A stretch of 64,000 bases of DNA from Streptomyces spinosisporus (lineage in GTDB: Bacteria > Actinomycetota > Actinomycetes > Streptomycetales > Streptomycetaceae), in NCBI RefSeq assembly GCF_022698145.1, contig NZ_JALDAX010000023.1, positions 1-64,000 of the forward strand, given 5' to 3'. Of this stretch, positions 1 through 9,212 are shown piece by piece; positions within the stretch are counted from its first letter, which is position 1; every line of letters starts with the position of its first letter. The notes under the pieces were generated by a model. That model worked only from the letters and a program-made list of their open reading frames with translations, was not told the origin of the DNA and made no database searches. The translations under genes were made by a program, and so were the position numbers.

Positions 1-907
1 TGGGTTTGGGGGGGTGGGGTTGGGTGGTCGGGGGAGCGGTGTTGGTGGGCGGTGGGGTTGGGCGGTTCGGGGAGGTGGTGTTGGTGGTTGGTGGCGCCGG
101 GTGGTCGGGGGAGCGGAGTTGGTGGTCGGCGGGATCGGCCGCGATCCGGGCGAGCGGTCGGTGGTCGTCGGGACTGGCCGATCGGCCGAGCGGGGTGTCG
201 GTGGTCAGCGGGACCGGTCGGCCTGGGGGAGCGGAGTTGGTGGTTGGCGGGTCCGGTCGGCCCGGGCCTTCGGTGGGCGCCGGGTGCGGTTGGTTCGGGG
301 TGGGTGTTGACGGTCAGTGGGACCGACCGCGGTCCGGGCAGGCGGTTGTCGGTGGTCGCCAGGACCGGTCGGCCTGGGGGAGCGGAGTTGGCGGTCGGTG
401 GGATCGGCCGCGATCCGGAGGAGCGGGTGTCGGTGGTTGGCGGGACCCGTCGGCCTGGGGGAGCGGCGTTGGTGGTCGCCTGGACCGGTCGGCCTGGGGG
501 AGCTGCGTTGCCTGGTCGGCGGGACCGGTCGGCCTGGGGGGCTGGTGTCGGTGGTCGTCGGCTGCGGCTGGTTTGGGGTGGGTGTTGACGGTCAGTGGGA
601 TCGGCCGCGGCTCGGGCTGGCGGGTGTCCGCGGTTGCCAGGTCCGGTCGACCGCGGGCGCGTTGGCGGTTTCGGCCGGATCGGCGGGCGAGTGCGGGCGG
701 TCCGGGGCAGGTGTCGGTGGCTGGCGGGTGCGGCCGGCCGGGGGTGGGTGTTGGCGGTCGGCATGACCAGCAGGTTCCGGAACAGCGGTTGTAGGCGGTC
801 AGCGGGATTGGCCGGCCCCGGAGCCGAGTCGGGCGTCAGCGCGATCGGCTCGGGCCAGCCGAGTTGGGCGTCAGCGGGATTGGCGGCCCCGGGAGTAGCC
901 GCGCTGG
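1..907. repeat. G-rich imperfect tandem-repeat tract, no supported gene
   Basis: The plus strand is very rich in G and T and built of degenerate repeats. A unit of about 39-42 bases containing GGTCGGCCTGGGGGAGC recurs near 214, 366, 447, 486 and 528. A larger block containing GGGTGGGTGTTGACGGTCAG occurs near 298 and again near 578, a spacing of about 280 bases. The first 25 bases hold four G-runs compatible with a G-quadruplex. Open frames exist in several phases but are low-complexity W/G/R/S-rich translations with no ribosome binding site or recognisable domain. I see no gene here. Confidence 0.75.
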
Positions 908-1828
908 TCAGCCGGAGTGGCCCGGGCCCGCTGCTGGGGTCTTGCCGGAGAGGACGTCCTTGAGGCGCTGGGTGCCCTTGGTCGCCGCCTGGTCGGTGGA
1001 CTGTTGCTCGTCGCCTTCGAGGCCGCCTGCGGTGACGGTGATGGCGTCCTCGCCGACGCGTACGACGGCGACGTCGAGGGTGAGCGTGGTGGCCTCGCCG
1101 TTCGTGTCGCCCTGCACCACCACCCGCAGATCCTGCCGGGCGTCGCCCACGGCGGGCACCGACCCCTCGGTGACCTCGACGGTCCGCTTGGCGCCCTTGG
1201 AGTCGGTCACGGTGAACCGGTCGCACTTGACCGGCAGCGTCTTGAGCCAGGCCAGGGACGAGTTCAGCTGCCCGGAGTCGTAGGAGGCCACCTGGTAGAG
1301 GAGGCGGGAGTCGCCCTGTTCGAACCCTCTGAGCGCGGATGCGCCGGACGGCTTGCCCAGCAGTTGGTCGGAGTAGAGCGCGTCGAGGAACTTCTGGCAG
1401 TCGGCGGCGTCCGCCTTGGCGGTCAGGAAGTCGGCGACGTCGACCTTGCCGATCAGGAGGGTGTCATGCCACTTGGAGGCGTCCTTGACCTGGTTCCAGT
1501 GGTCCTCGATGTCCTCCTCGGTGATCAGCGCGGACCGGGCCCCGGCCTCGGTGAGCCGGGACGGGGCGGAGGTGGCGGGTGAGGACGCGGGGGAGGAGGC
1601 AGGCGAGGACGCGGGCGAGGTGGTGGGCGACGACGTGGGCGTCTGTGCCGCCAGCGGTGAGGCGGCGACGTCCGAGGCCCCGGAACCCGAGCCGCCGCCC
1701 TCCCCGTCGCCGGAACAGGCCGCGGTGGTCAGCAGCGCGGCCGTGGCCAGCGCGGACGCGACCACACGAGCGGTGGAGGCACCCACCGGGGCCTTGAGGT
1801 ATCGGGGCAGGGACGGGTGTCGGGACAT
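908..1828 (-). CDS. Putative secreted lipoprotein
   Basis: The 306-residue product starts at an ATG at 1828, followed by a charged N-terminus, a hydrophobic helix and a lipobox ending TTAAC at about residue 38. It is therefore probably acylated and held on the outer face of the membrane. A Ser/Ala/Pro/Thr-rich linker with repeated ASSP units follows. The C-terminal domain of about 200 residues is soluble-looking and I do not recognise a named fold; it may be a sensor-like or PknH-like extracellular domain, which is inference. It diverges from the potassium-channel gene across about 200 bases that must hold both promoters. Confidence 0.75.
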   Translation of the reverse strand: MSRHPSLPRYLKAPVGASTARVVASALATAALLTTAACSGDGEGGGSGSGASDVAASPLAAQTPTSSPTTSPASSPASSPASSPATSAPSRLTEAGARSALITEEDIEDHWNQVKDASKWHDTLLIGKVDVADFLTAKADAADCQKFLDALYSDQLLGKPSGASALRGFEQGDSRLLYQVASYDSGQLNSSLAWLKTLPVKCDRFTVTDSKGAKRTVEVTEGSVPAVGDARQDLRVVVQGDTNGEATTLTLDVAVVRVGEDAITVTAGGLEGDEQQSTDQAATKGTQRLKDVLSGKTPAAGPGHSG

Positions 1829-2031
1829 GGTGGACGCCTCCAGGGAAACCGCGACGGACAGGGGGGGGCTCTGTTCAGCGCACCACCGGCGACACCGGCC
1901 CACCAGCGCACCCGGTCCGTTCGGGGGAGTGCCCCGAGGGCCGACGTAGAACTCGAACGCCCCGCCCGGCATGCCCGCACCCCCGCCCGCGGTGACACTG
2001 GCCCCATGCCGACGCGTGCCAAGGAGTGACC

Positions 2032-2526
2032 GTGCTGCCCGGATTCCTCGCCAGGGCGGTCGAGTTGCTGCTCGGCCGGCCGGGCCGTTCGCTGCATCTG
2101 AAGGCGGCGGGTGCGGCCACGGCCGTCCTCGGGGTGGTGATGCTGCTCGGCGCCTGGGCCGTCGTCGCCGCCGAACACGACGCACCGCGCGCCAATCTGA
2201 AGACGTATCCCCAGGCTCTGTGGTGGTCGATCGAGACGGCCACGACCGTCGGCTACGGCGACTTCTTCCCCGTGACCCTCGGCGGCCGCGTCGTCGGGGC
2301 CGTCGTGATGATCGTCGGGATCACCACGTACGGCATGGTCACCGCGGCCCTGGCGACCTGGTTCGTCGGCCGGGAGCAACGCCGCCGCCACCATCTCGCC
2401 CACCACGCCGAGGAGTTGGGCGAAGAGACGGTCCGTGCGTTGCACGAGCGCTTCGACCGGCTGGAGCGAATGGTGGGCGGCGAAGGCGGCAGTGGTGGCC
2501 GCGAGCAACCCCCACAGCGCCACTGA
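2032..2526 (+). CDS. Two-helix potassium channel
   Basis: This 164-residue membrane protein has a hydrophobic helix (about 24-46), a pore loop with the selectivity filter TVGYGD (72-77), and a second helix (about 82-106). A charged cytoplasmic tail with a short helical segment follows. That is the minimal KcsA-type 2TM layout, which forms K+-selective tetramers. GTG at 2032 is chosen because AAGGAG at 2021-2026 sits five bases upstream; the in-frame GTG at 2026 would overlap that Shine-Dalgarno. No RCK domain is fused, so gating is probably by pH or voltage-like signals as in related small channels, but this is inference. Confidence 0.85.
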   Translation: MLPGFLARAVELLLGRPGRSLHLKAAGAATAVLGVVMLLGAWAVVAAEHDAPRANLKTYPQALWWSIETATTVGYGDFFPVTLGGRVVGAVVMIVGITTYGMVTAALATWFVGREQRRRHHLAHHAEELGEETVRALHERFDRLERMVGGEGGSGGREQPPQRH

Positions 2527-2689
2527 CCACCGGCCTGTGCCCCCACTCACGACCGACCAACGCCCCGCTGACTACCGACCAGTACCCCGCCCTGTGACCC
2601 GTGTGACCTCTGAGATACGGTCCCTCCCGGGTCCGCAAGCACCCGCAGCGTGCGGACCGTCACAGGCGGTGGCGAAGGGCGGCGGAGGC

Positions 2690-4141
2690 ATGGAGTTCCA
2701 CCTGGTCGACGGTGGCGAAGGCGACGGAGGGCACGCGACGCCGGACGGCACACGACTGGAGGACCTGGCGCCGGAGCCGCTGCTGACCCGGGACTACGAG
2801 ACCCGCCCCGAACTCGTCTACGAGCGGCTGCGCGAACGGCACGGCCCTGTCGCACCGGTCGACCTGCTGGGCGTGCCCGCCTGGCTGGTCCTCGGCTACC
2901 GCGAGTCGCTCCAGATCCTCCAGGACGACGCCGCCTGGCCCAAGGGTCTGGAGAACTGGCGGGCCCGTTCCGAGGGCCGAGTCCCCGCCGACTGGCCGCT
3001 CGGCCCCTCCCTGGAGGTCAACCATGTGCTGATCCAGGGCGGCCCGGGCTACCGTTCCCTGCGCGGCGCGTGGGACATGGCCCTGCGGCCGTTCCAGGAC
3101 CCGCGCAACCCGCAGGCCAAGCAGCTCAGAGCGGCCGTCACCGGCTACGCCGACGAGCTGATCACGCTGCTCGCGCAGGGCGGACGTACGGGTGTGGCCG
3201 ACCTGTCGGCGCAGTTCTCCCGGCCGCTGCCGCTGATGGCCGCGAGCCATCTGCTCGGCTTTCCCGGCTCCCAGGGCGACGACGCCCTGATGGACATGTG
3301 GCGGGTGCTGGACGCGGGACCCGACGCCGAGCCCGCTCTCGAACGTCTGCTGGTCACGCTCACCGAGCTGGCCGCCGCCAAGACCGAGAAGCCCGGCGAC
3401 GACTTCCCCTCCCACCTGCTGGCCGCCCACCCGGACCTGTCCGTGGACGCGCTGGCCCGGGAGCTGTTCATGCTGCTCGGCATGGTCTCCGACCACGTCG
3501 GCATCCTCATCTCCAACACCGTCGTCGAGGTGATCGCCGGGGAGAGCGACGGCGGAGTGCGCACCGCCCTGTCCGCCGGGATGATCCGGGAGACCATGAA
3601 CCGGGTGGTCATGCGCAAGCCGCCCCTGGTGAACTTCGTGCCGAGGTTCGCCGCCGAGGACTCCCCGCTCGGCAACCACACCATCCGGGCGGGCGACCCC
3701 GTGTGGGTCTCGGCCGCCGCCGCGCACGCCGACCCCCTCTTCGCCACCCGTACAACATCGGGCGCGGACGTCAGCACCCGGGCGCATCTGTCGTGGGGCG
3801 CGGGGCCCCGCCAGTGCCCGGCCCGCGAGCTGGCGTCGAGCATCGCGTCGGCGGGCGTGCGCCGCGTCTTCGAACGGTTCGGGCATCTGGAACTCGCCCT
3901 CCCGGTCGACCAACTGCCGTGGCGCTCCTCGCCGTTCATGCGGGGACTGCGGTCGCTGCCGGTGCGCTACGAGCTGGTCGGGCCGGTACCGCAGCTGGCA
4001 CCACCGAGCGTGCCGGACGTGCCGGACGCATCTCACGCATCGGACGCGTTGGACGCACCCGCCGTGGCGGACCGGCAGTCGGCCCGGCGGCGGTCCTCGC
4101 TGTGGCGCTACCTGACCGGGCTGATCAGGTCGAACACCTGA
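2690..4141 (+). CDS. Cytochrome P450, CYP157-like, without ExxR
   Basis: The 483-residue protein shows the P450 heme loop SWGAGPRQC with the thiolate Cys at 376. The K-helix position reads ETMN (301-304) instead of ExxR, and the I-helix segment (GMVSDHVGI) lacks the usual acidic-Thr pair. Loss of ExxR is the published hallmark of the Streptomyces CYP157 family, so I assign it there. CYP157 genes usually sit in conservon loci beside G-protein-like genes; none is seen here. The start at 2690 follows GGCGGAGG. The C-terminal 60 residues are a Pro/Asp/Ala-rich tail with repeated VPD-like steps. The substrate is unknown. Confidence 0.88.
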   Translation: MEFHLVDGGEGDGGHATPDGTRLEDLAPEPLLTRDYETRPELVYERLRERHGPVAPVDLLGVPAWLVLGYRESLQILQDDAAWPKGLENWRARSEGRVPADWPLGPSLEVNHVLIQGGPGYRSLRGAWDMALRPFQDPRNPQAKQLRAAVTGYADELITLLAQGGRTGVADLSAQFSRPLPLMAASHLLGFPGSQGDDALMDMWRVLDAGPDAEPALERLLVTLTELAAAKTEKPGDDFPSHLLAAHPDLSVDALARELFMLLGMVSDHVGILISNTVVEVIAGESDGGVRTALSAGMIRETMNRVVMRKPPLVNFVPRFAAEDSPLGNHTIRAGDPVWVSAAAAHADPLFATRTTSGADVSTRAHLSWGAGPRQCPARELASSIASAGVRRVFERFGHLELALPVDQLPWRSSPFMRGLRSLPVRYELVGPVPQLAPPSVPDVPDASHASDALDAPAVADRQSARRRSSLWRYLTGLIRSNT

Positions 4142-4188
4142 CCACGTAGGCTGGCGGGACCGTCGCCGTCCCCCACCGGAAGCAGGTC

Positions 4189-5049
4189 ATGTCCACCGCC
4201 CCCGCGCCCCTCCCGACCACCCCCGACCTGCCCAGCGGCTCCGCCGACATCCGGCTGATCGTCACCGACATGGACGGCACGCTCCTGGACGACGCGAAGC
4301 GGATTCCGCCGGGACTGTGGGAGACGCTGGCCGAACTGCGCCGCCGCGGGGTGCTGTTCAGCCCGGCGAGCGGACGCCAGTACGCCACGCTGGCACGGGA
4401 GTTCGCGGACGTGGCCGAGGGCATGGTGTTCATCGCCGAGAACGGCACCTATGTGGTGCGCGACGGCGTGGAGCTGAGCTCGGACCCGCTGGATCCCGAG
4501 GTCGCCGCCCGCATCGTGCGGGCCGTGCGCGGACTGGTCGCCGACGGGGTCGACGTGGGCGCCGTCGTCTGCGGCAAGCGCTCCGCCTATGTCGAGCGCT
4601 CCGACGAGCCGTTCCTCGCCGAGGTGCGCAAGTACTACGTCGAACATCGCGTCGTCGAGGACGCCACCGCGCTCGACGACGACGTCATCAAGGTCGCCCT
4701 CTTCGACTTCGGCTCCGCCGCGCACACCACCGCCCCCGCCCTGGCGCCCTTCTCCGCCACCCACCAGGTCGTCGTCTCCGGCGAACACTGGGTCGACGTC
4801 ATGAACCGCACCGCCGACAAGGGCGCCGCCCTGCGCCGGCTGCAGACCGAGCTGGGCATCACCCCCGCCCAGACCATGGTGTTCGGGGACTACCTCAACG
4901 ACCTGGAGATGCTCGACGCCGCCGAGTGGTCGTTCGCCATGGCCAACGCCCACCCCGACGTCATCGCCCGCGCCCGCCACCTCGCCCCGTCCAACAACGA
5001 CAACGGCGTACTGCGCACGATCAGACGGGTGCTGGGCCTGCGGGCCTGA
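4189..5049 (+). CDS. HAD-superfamily Cof-type sugar phosphatase
   Basis: The 286-residue cytosolic hydrolase carries HAD motif I as DMDGTLL near residue 29, in which the first Asp is the nucleophile and the second the acid/base. Motif II follows in the SPASGRQ region, a motif III Lys in DKGAAL, and motif IV as FGDYLND near 245. The C2-type cap between motifs II and III marks the Cof/YidA group, which dephosphorylates sugar phosphates and related small phosphoesters. It follows the P450 by 47 bases on the same strand but has no obvious functional link. The specific substrate cannot be told from sequence. Confidence 0.88.
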   Translation: MSTAPAPLPTTPDLPSGSADIRLIVTDMDGTLLDDAKRIPPGLWETLAELRRRGVLFSPASGRQYATLAREFADVAEGMVFIAENGTYVVRDGVELSSDPLDPEVAARIVRAVRGLVADGVDVGAVVCGKRSAYVERSDEPFLAEVRKYYVEHRVVEDATALDDDVIKVALFDFGSAAHTTAPALAPFSATHQVVVSGEHWVDVMNRTADKGAALRRLQTELGITPAQTMVFGDYLNDLEMLDAAEWSFAMANAHPDVIARARHLAPSNNDNGVLRTIRRVLGLRA

Positions 5050-5185
5050 CACACGGCGGGCCGCCGTGGGCCTCACCAGCGGCTCTGGCGCCCCGGTCGC
5101 TCCCGGCTGTTCAATGGGGCTGGACATCCGGCCAACGGGGCTGGACGTCCCGCACGTGGGCATCCCCCACCGGAGAGGAGCCGCC

Positions 5186-5842
5186 GTGTCTCCCGCCGCC
5201 GTGCCGCCGGTCGGGGCGCGCATCCGCCAGGCGCGCACCGCCAAAGGCGTGAGCCTGCGCGCCCTCGCCCGGGACGTCGGTGTCTCCGCGAGTCTGGTGT
5301 CGCAGATCGAGACCGGTAAGAGCCAGCCGTCGGTGAGCACCCTCTACGCCATCACGACGGCGCTCGGCATCTCCCTGGAGTCGCTCTTCGATGCCGCGGA
5401 GAGCACCGCCGCCCCACCGCTCGCCGCCGCCTCCTCGGCTGCCGCGGCACCTGGACCCGTCCTGCACGCCCTGGCCGCCTTCGCCGCAGATCCAGGCCGT
5501 CGTATCGGCCCGGTGGTCACGCCCGGGGAGCGGGAGGTGCTGGAGTTGGACTCGGGGGTGGTGTGGGAGCGCCTCGGGCACGTGCCCGGCACAGATGTCG
5601 ACTTCCTCCAGGTGACCTACCGGCCCGGCGGTGCCTCCTCCGGCTCGGGCGGTCTGATGCGGCACGCGGGCACCGAGTACGGCTGTCTGACCTCGGGCGA
5701 GCTGATCCTCACGCTCGGCTTCGAGGAGTACACACTGCGCCCCGGCGACGCGGTGTGCTTCGAGTCGACGACCCCGCACCGCTACCGCAACGATGGAGAG
5801 GAACCGGCCGTCGGAATCTGGTTCGTGTTCAGTGACACTTGA
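5186..5842 (+). CDS. XRE-family regulator with C-terminal cupin sensor
   Basis: The N-terminal 60 residues form a helix-turn-helix of the XRE/Cro type (VSASLVSQIETGKSQPSVST). After an Ala-rich linker the C-terminal 120 residues form a cupin barrel (GTEYGCLTSGELILTLG, then PHRYRN) that normally binds a small effector. GTG at 5186 is chosen because GGAGAGGAG lies at 5172-5180; the longer frame upstream has no site. This layout (SinR/PuuR-like) usually regulates an adjacent catabolic operon. Here the M24-E1-amidohydrolase genes start 46 bases downstream on the same strand, so it is the likely pathway regulator. Confidence 0.88.
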   Translation: MSPAAVPPVGARIRQARTAKGVSLRALARDVGVSASLVSQIETGKSQPSVSTLYAITTALGISLESLFDAAESTAAPPLAAASSAAAAPGPVLHALAAFAADPGRRIGPVVTPGEREVLELDSGVVWERLGHVPGTDVDFLQVTYRPGGASSGSGGLMRHAGTEYGCLTSGELILTLGFEEYTLRPGDAVCFESTTPHRYRNDGEEPAVGIWFVFSDT

Positions 5843-5887
5843 CACTCGTGCCGCATGGTCGTTCACTCCGAAGTGGGGGTGGTCGTC

Positions 5888-7222
5888 ATGGCGATCCGTA
5901 CCTACGGCCCCAATGCCGTCGACTGGGAAGAGCGCATCGACCTGGACCGGCTGCGCCGACAGCGGCTGGCCCGGCTCAACGACTCACTGAACCGCTCGTC
6001 GCTCGGCGCCGTGCTGAGCTTCGACTTCGCCAACATCCGCTACATGACCGCCACGCACATCGGCACCTGGGCGATGGACAAGCTGATCCGCTTCGCCCTG
6101 CTCGTGCGCGGCGGCGAACCGGTGGTCTGGGACTTCGGCTCCGCCGCCCGCCACCACCAGATCTACAACCCCTGGCTGGACTACAGCGACGGCAAGGACG
6201 GCCCGCCCACCGGCGCCCGCGCCGGGATCTCCACCCTGCGCGGCGCCTTCCACCCGAACGCCGGGATCGCCGAGGACGTCGCCCGCAAGATCGCCGCCGA
6301 ACTGCGCGAACACGGCCTCGCGAACGAACCCCTCGGCATCGACGTCGCCGAAATGCCCGTCCTCGCCGCACTGCGCGCCGAGGGCATCGACGTCGTCGAC
6401 GGCCAGCAGGTCTTCCTGGAGGCCCGCCGCACCAAGACCCGCGACGAGATCTCCCTGCTCACCCAGGCCTGCGCGATGGTCGACGCCGCCTACGAGGAGC
6501 TGTACGGGTACCTGCGCCCCGGGGTCCGCGAGAACGAGTGCGTAGGCCTGGTCAGCAAGGTGCTGTACGACCTCGGCAGCGAATACGTCGAAGGCGTCAA
6601 CGCCATCTCCGGCGAACGCTGTTCACCCCACCCGCACGTCTACAGCGACCGCCTGATCCGCCCCGGCGACCCCGCCTTCTTCGACATCCTGCACAGCCAC
6701 CTCGGCTACCGCACCTGCTACTACCGCACCTTCGCCGTCGGCAGCGCCTCCCGCGCCCAGCGCGACGCCTACGTCCGCTGCCGCGAGTACATGGACCAGG
6801 CCATCGCCCTCGTCCGCCCCGGCGCCACCACCGCCGACATCGTCCAAGTGTGGCCGCGCGCCGAGGAGTTCGGCTTCGCCGACGAGACGGCCGCCTTCGC
6901 CCTGCAGTACGGACACGGGGTCGGCCTGTCGATCTGGGAGAAGCCGATCTTCAGCCGGCTGGTCTCCCTCGACCACCCCGAAGTCCTCGAAGAGGGCATG
7001 GTGTTCGCCCTGGAGACCTACTGGCCGGCCGCCGACGGCTGGTCCGCGGCCCGGATCGAGGAGGAGCTGGTCGTCACCACCGACGGTTGCGAGGTCATCA
7101 CCAAGTTCCCGGCCGAGGAACTGCTCGTCGCGGGCCGCAAGTACTGGACCGTCGGCGGCGAGCTCAACACCCGCCGCGAGTCCCAGTCCCACCTCAACAC
7201 CCGGGCCGACGGGGGTGCTTGA
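5888..7222 (+). CDS. M24-family metallohydrolase, one metal ligand replaced by Cys
   Basis: The 444-residue protein has a creatinase/prolidase N-domain (to about 175) and a pita-bread M24 domain. Expected ligands are visible: D266 (FFDIL), H343 (YGHGVG), E376 (ALETYW) and a Glu in EEEL (391-394). The second Asp of the usual D-x10-D pattern is replaced by C277 (GYRTCYYRTF, where typical enzymes have GYVSDITRTF). M24 enzymes include Xaa-Pro peptidases, creatinase, ectoine hydrolase and the DMSP lyase DddP; the N-domain phrase LSFDFANIRYMT recalls the DddP/creatinase side. ATG at 5888 follows GGGGGTGG; the ATG at 5855 lacks a site. It leads the operon after the regulator and its stop overlaps the next start. 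Confidence 0.85.
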   Translation: MAIRTYGPNAVDWEERIDLDRLRRQRLARLNDSLNRSSLGAVLSFDFANIRYMTATHIGTWAMDKLIRFALLVRGGEPVVWDFGSAARHHQIYNPWLDYSDGKDGPPTGARAGISTLRGAFHPNAGIAEDVARKIAAELREHGLANEPLGIDVAEMPVLAALRAEGIDVVDGQQVFLEARRTKTRDEISLLTQACAMVDAAYEELYGYLRPGVRENECVGLVSKVLYDLGSEYVEGVNAISGERCSPHPHVYSDRLIRPGDPAFFDILHSHLGYRTCYYRTFAVGSASRAQRDAYVRCREYMDQAIALVRPGATTADIVQVWPRAEEFGFADETAAFALQYGHGVGLSIWEKPIFSRLVSLDHPEVLEEGMVFALETYWPAADGWSAARIEEELVVTTDGCEVITKFPAEELLVAGRKYWTVGGELNTRRESQSHLNTRADGGA

Positions 7223-8226
7223 TGACCGACCGCGACGAATCCCGTGACGAACTGCGCGATGAACTCCTCGCCCTGTACGAGCAGATGGCCGTCATCCGCC
7301 GTACGGAGAAGGCCGCCCACGACCTGTTCATGTCCGGCCTGGTCAAGGGCACCACCCATCTCGCGGCCGGCCACGAGGCGATCGCCGTCGGCGCGAGCGC
7401 CGCCCTGCGCGACGACGACTACGTCTTCGCCACCTACCGCGGCCACCACCACGCCATGGCCCGCGGCGCCACCCCCGAGGAGTGCCTCGCCGAACTCATG
7501 AGCCGCGCAACGGGGTTGTGCCGGGCCAAGGGCGGCTCCATGCACCTCACCAAGGCCTCCGGCCACATGCTCGGCTCCTACGCCATCGTCGGCGCCCACC
7601 TTCCGATGGCGGTCGGCGCCGCCTGGTCGGCCCGGCTGCGCGGCACCGGACAGATCGCCGTCGCCTTCTTCGGCGACGGCGCCACCAACATCGGCGCCTT
7701 CCACGAGTCGCTCAACCTGGCCGCCGTATGGAAGCTGCCGGTGCTGTTCGTCTGCGAGAACAACCTGTACATGGAGTACACGCCCATCGCCGACGTCACC
7801 GCCGTCGCCCGCCCCGCGGCCGACCGCGCCCCCTCCTACGGCATCCCGGGCGAGGTCGTCGACGGCAACGACGTCGTCGCCGTCCGGGACGCCGTGGCCG
7901 CGCTGGCCCGACGGGCCCGGGCCGGAGAAGGGCCCGCCCTGCTGGAGGCCGAGACCTACCGCCACTTCGGGCACAGCCGCGCCGACCCGGCCACCTACCG
8001 CCCGGCCGAGGAGGTCGAACGCTGGCTCAAGCACGACCCGTTGGACCTCGCGCGCGGCCGGCTCGCCGAACTGGGCGTGCCCGAGGAGACGCTCACGGCG
8101 GCCGACGAGCGCGCCCGTGACGCCGTAGAGGAAGCGGTCGACGCGGCGAAGAACGCGCCACCGCCCGATCCGGCCGAGGCGCTGACCGACGTATGGGCGG
8201 ACGGAGGTGCGGCATGGCGGACGTGA
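7222..8226 (+). CDS. Thiamine-dependent 2-oxo acid/acetoin dehydrogenase E1 alpha subunit
   Basis: The 334-residue protein has the E1-alpha signature: THLAAGHEAIAVG near the N-terminus, RGHHHAMARG, and the ThDP-binding GDGATNIGAFHESLN near 152-166. It should pair with the following beta subunit to decarboxylate a 2-oxo acid, or acetoin, using thiamine diphosphate and Mg2+. Its start codon overlaps the M24 stop (TGATG), giving translational coupling. Length matches the acetoin dehydrogenase/PDH-alpha family rather than branched-chain E1 alpha. No E2 or E3 gene is nearby, so partners must be encoded elsewhere or the enzyme transfers to another acceptor; its substrate is therefore uncertain. Confidence 0.88.
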   Translation: MTDRDESRDELRDELLALYEQMAVIRRTEKAAHDLFMSGLVKGTTHLAAGHEAIAVGASAALRDDDYVFATYRGHHHAMARGATPEECLAELMSRATGLCRAKGGSMHLTKASGHMLGSYAIVGAHLPMAVGAAWSARLRGTGQIAVAFFGDGATNIGAFHESLNLAAVWKLPVLFVCENNLYMEYTPIADVTAVARPAADRAPSYGIPGEVVDGNDVVAVRDAVAALARRARAGEGPALLEAETYRHFGHSRADPATYRPAEEVERWLKHDPLDLARGRLAELGVPEETLTAADERARDAVEEAVDAAKNAPPPDPAEALTDVWADGGAAWRT

Positions 8227-9212
8227 CGACGGACCGTGACGTGATCAGCTACCGGGACGCGGTCGCCGAGGGCATCGCCCGCGAGATGCGGCGCGACGCC
8301 ACCGTCGTATGCCTGGGTGAGGACATCGGCGAGGCCGGCGGGGTGTTCAAGACGACCGTCGGGCTGTTCAAGGAGTTCGGGCCCGAGCGGGTGTGGGACA
8401 CGCCCATCTCCGAACAGGCCATCGTGGGCGCGGCGATGGGCGCCGCCATGACCGGGATGCGCCCGGTCGCCGAGATCATGTTCTCCGACTTCCTGGCCTG
8501 TTGCTGGGACTACCTCGCCAACGAGATCCCCAAGGTCCGCTATATGACGGGCGGTCAGGTCACCGTTCCGCTCGTCGTGCGGACCGCCAACGGTGGCGGG
8601 CTCGGCTTCGGCGCCCAGCACTCGCAGTCCACCGAGAACTGGGCGCTCACCGTCCCCGGCCTGAAGATCGCCGCACCCGCCACCCCCGCCGACGTCATCG
8701 GCATGATGGCGGCGGCCGTCCGCAGCGACGACCCCGTCGTCTTCTTCGAGCACAAGGGGCTGCTGGCCAGCAAGGGCGCCCCGCCGCCGCCCGGCCATGT
8801 CGTCGAACTGGGCCGCGCAGCCGTCGTCCGCGAGGGCGCCGACGTGACGCTGGTGGCGCTCGCCGCCATGGTGCCGATGGCGCTGCGGGCCGCCGAGCGG
8901 CTCGCCGAGGAGGGCATCGACGCGGAGGTCGTGGACCTGCGCTGCCTCGTCCCCCTGGACACCGCCACCGTCCTCGCCTCCCTGGCGAAGACCTCACGGC
9001 TCGTGACCGTCGAGGAGAACCCGTACCAGGGCGGCTGGGGCGCCACCCTCGTCTCGGTCGTCGCCGACGAGGGGTTCGCTCTCCTCGACGCGCCCGTGCG
9101 CCGGGTCGCGGGGGAGTGCGTGCCGCTGCCGTTCGCCGACGCGCTCGAGGAACGGGTCATCCCCACCGTCGACAAGCTCGTGGCGGCCGTCCGCAGTCTC
9201 GCCGCGTATTGA
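8214..9212 (+). CDS. Thiamine-dependent dehydrogenase E1 beta subunit
   Basis: The 332-residue partner of the preceding subunit has the transketolase pyrimidine-binding domain (CLGEDIGEAGGVFKTT, then WDTPISEQAIVGAA with the catalytic Glu). A C-terminal transketolase_C domain follows (DLRCLVPLDTATVLASL, VEENPYQGGWGA). ATG at 8214 is preferred, with GGAGG at 8201-8205; the frame start at 8193 lies deeper in the alpha gene. The 13-base overlap with the alpha gene argues for equimolar synthesis of an alpha2-beta2 heterotetramer. Substrate identity shares the uncertainty of the alpha subunit. Confidence 0.88.
   Translation: MADVTTDRDVISYRDAVAEGIAREMRRDATVVCLGEDIGEAGGVFKTTVGLFKEFGPERVWDTPISEQAIVGAAMGAAMTGMRPVAEIMFSDFLACCWDYLANEIPKVRYMTGGQVTVPLVVRTANGGGLGFGAQHSQSTENWALTVPGLKIAAPATPADVIGMMAAAVRSDDPVVFFEHKGLLASKGAPPPPGHVVELGRAAVVREGADVTLVALAAMVPMALRAAERLAEEGIDAEVVDLRCLVPLDTATVLASLAKTSRLVTVEENPYQGGWGATLVSVVADEGFALLDAPVRRVAGECVPLPFADALEERVIPTVDKLVAAVRSLAAY

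Noticed and set aside
200-560. CRISPR-like array in the left-end repeats
   Set aside because: Units are contiguous and degenerate with no unique spacers of even length, and no cas genes are present.
6-794. Long open frames across the G-rich repeats
   Set aside because: They are open in several phases, encode low-complexity W/G/R/S-rich sequence, lack a ribosome binding site and match no fold; lack of stops is expected from the base composition.
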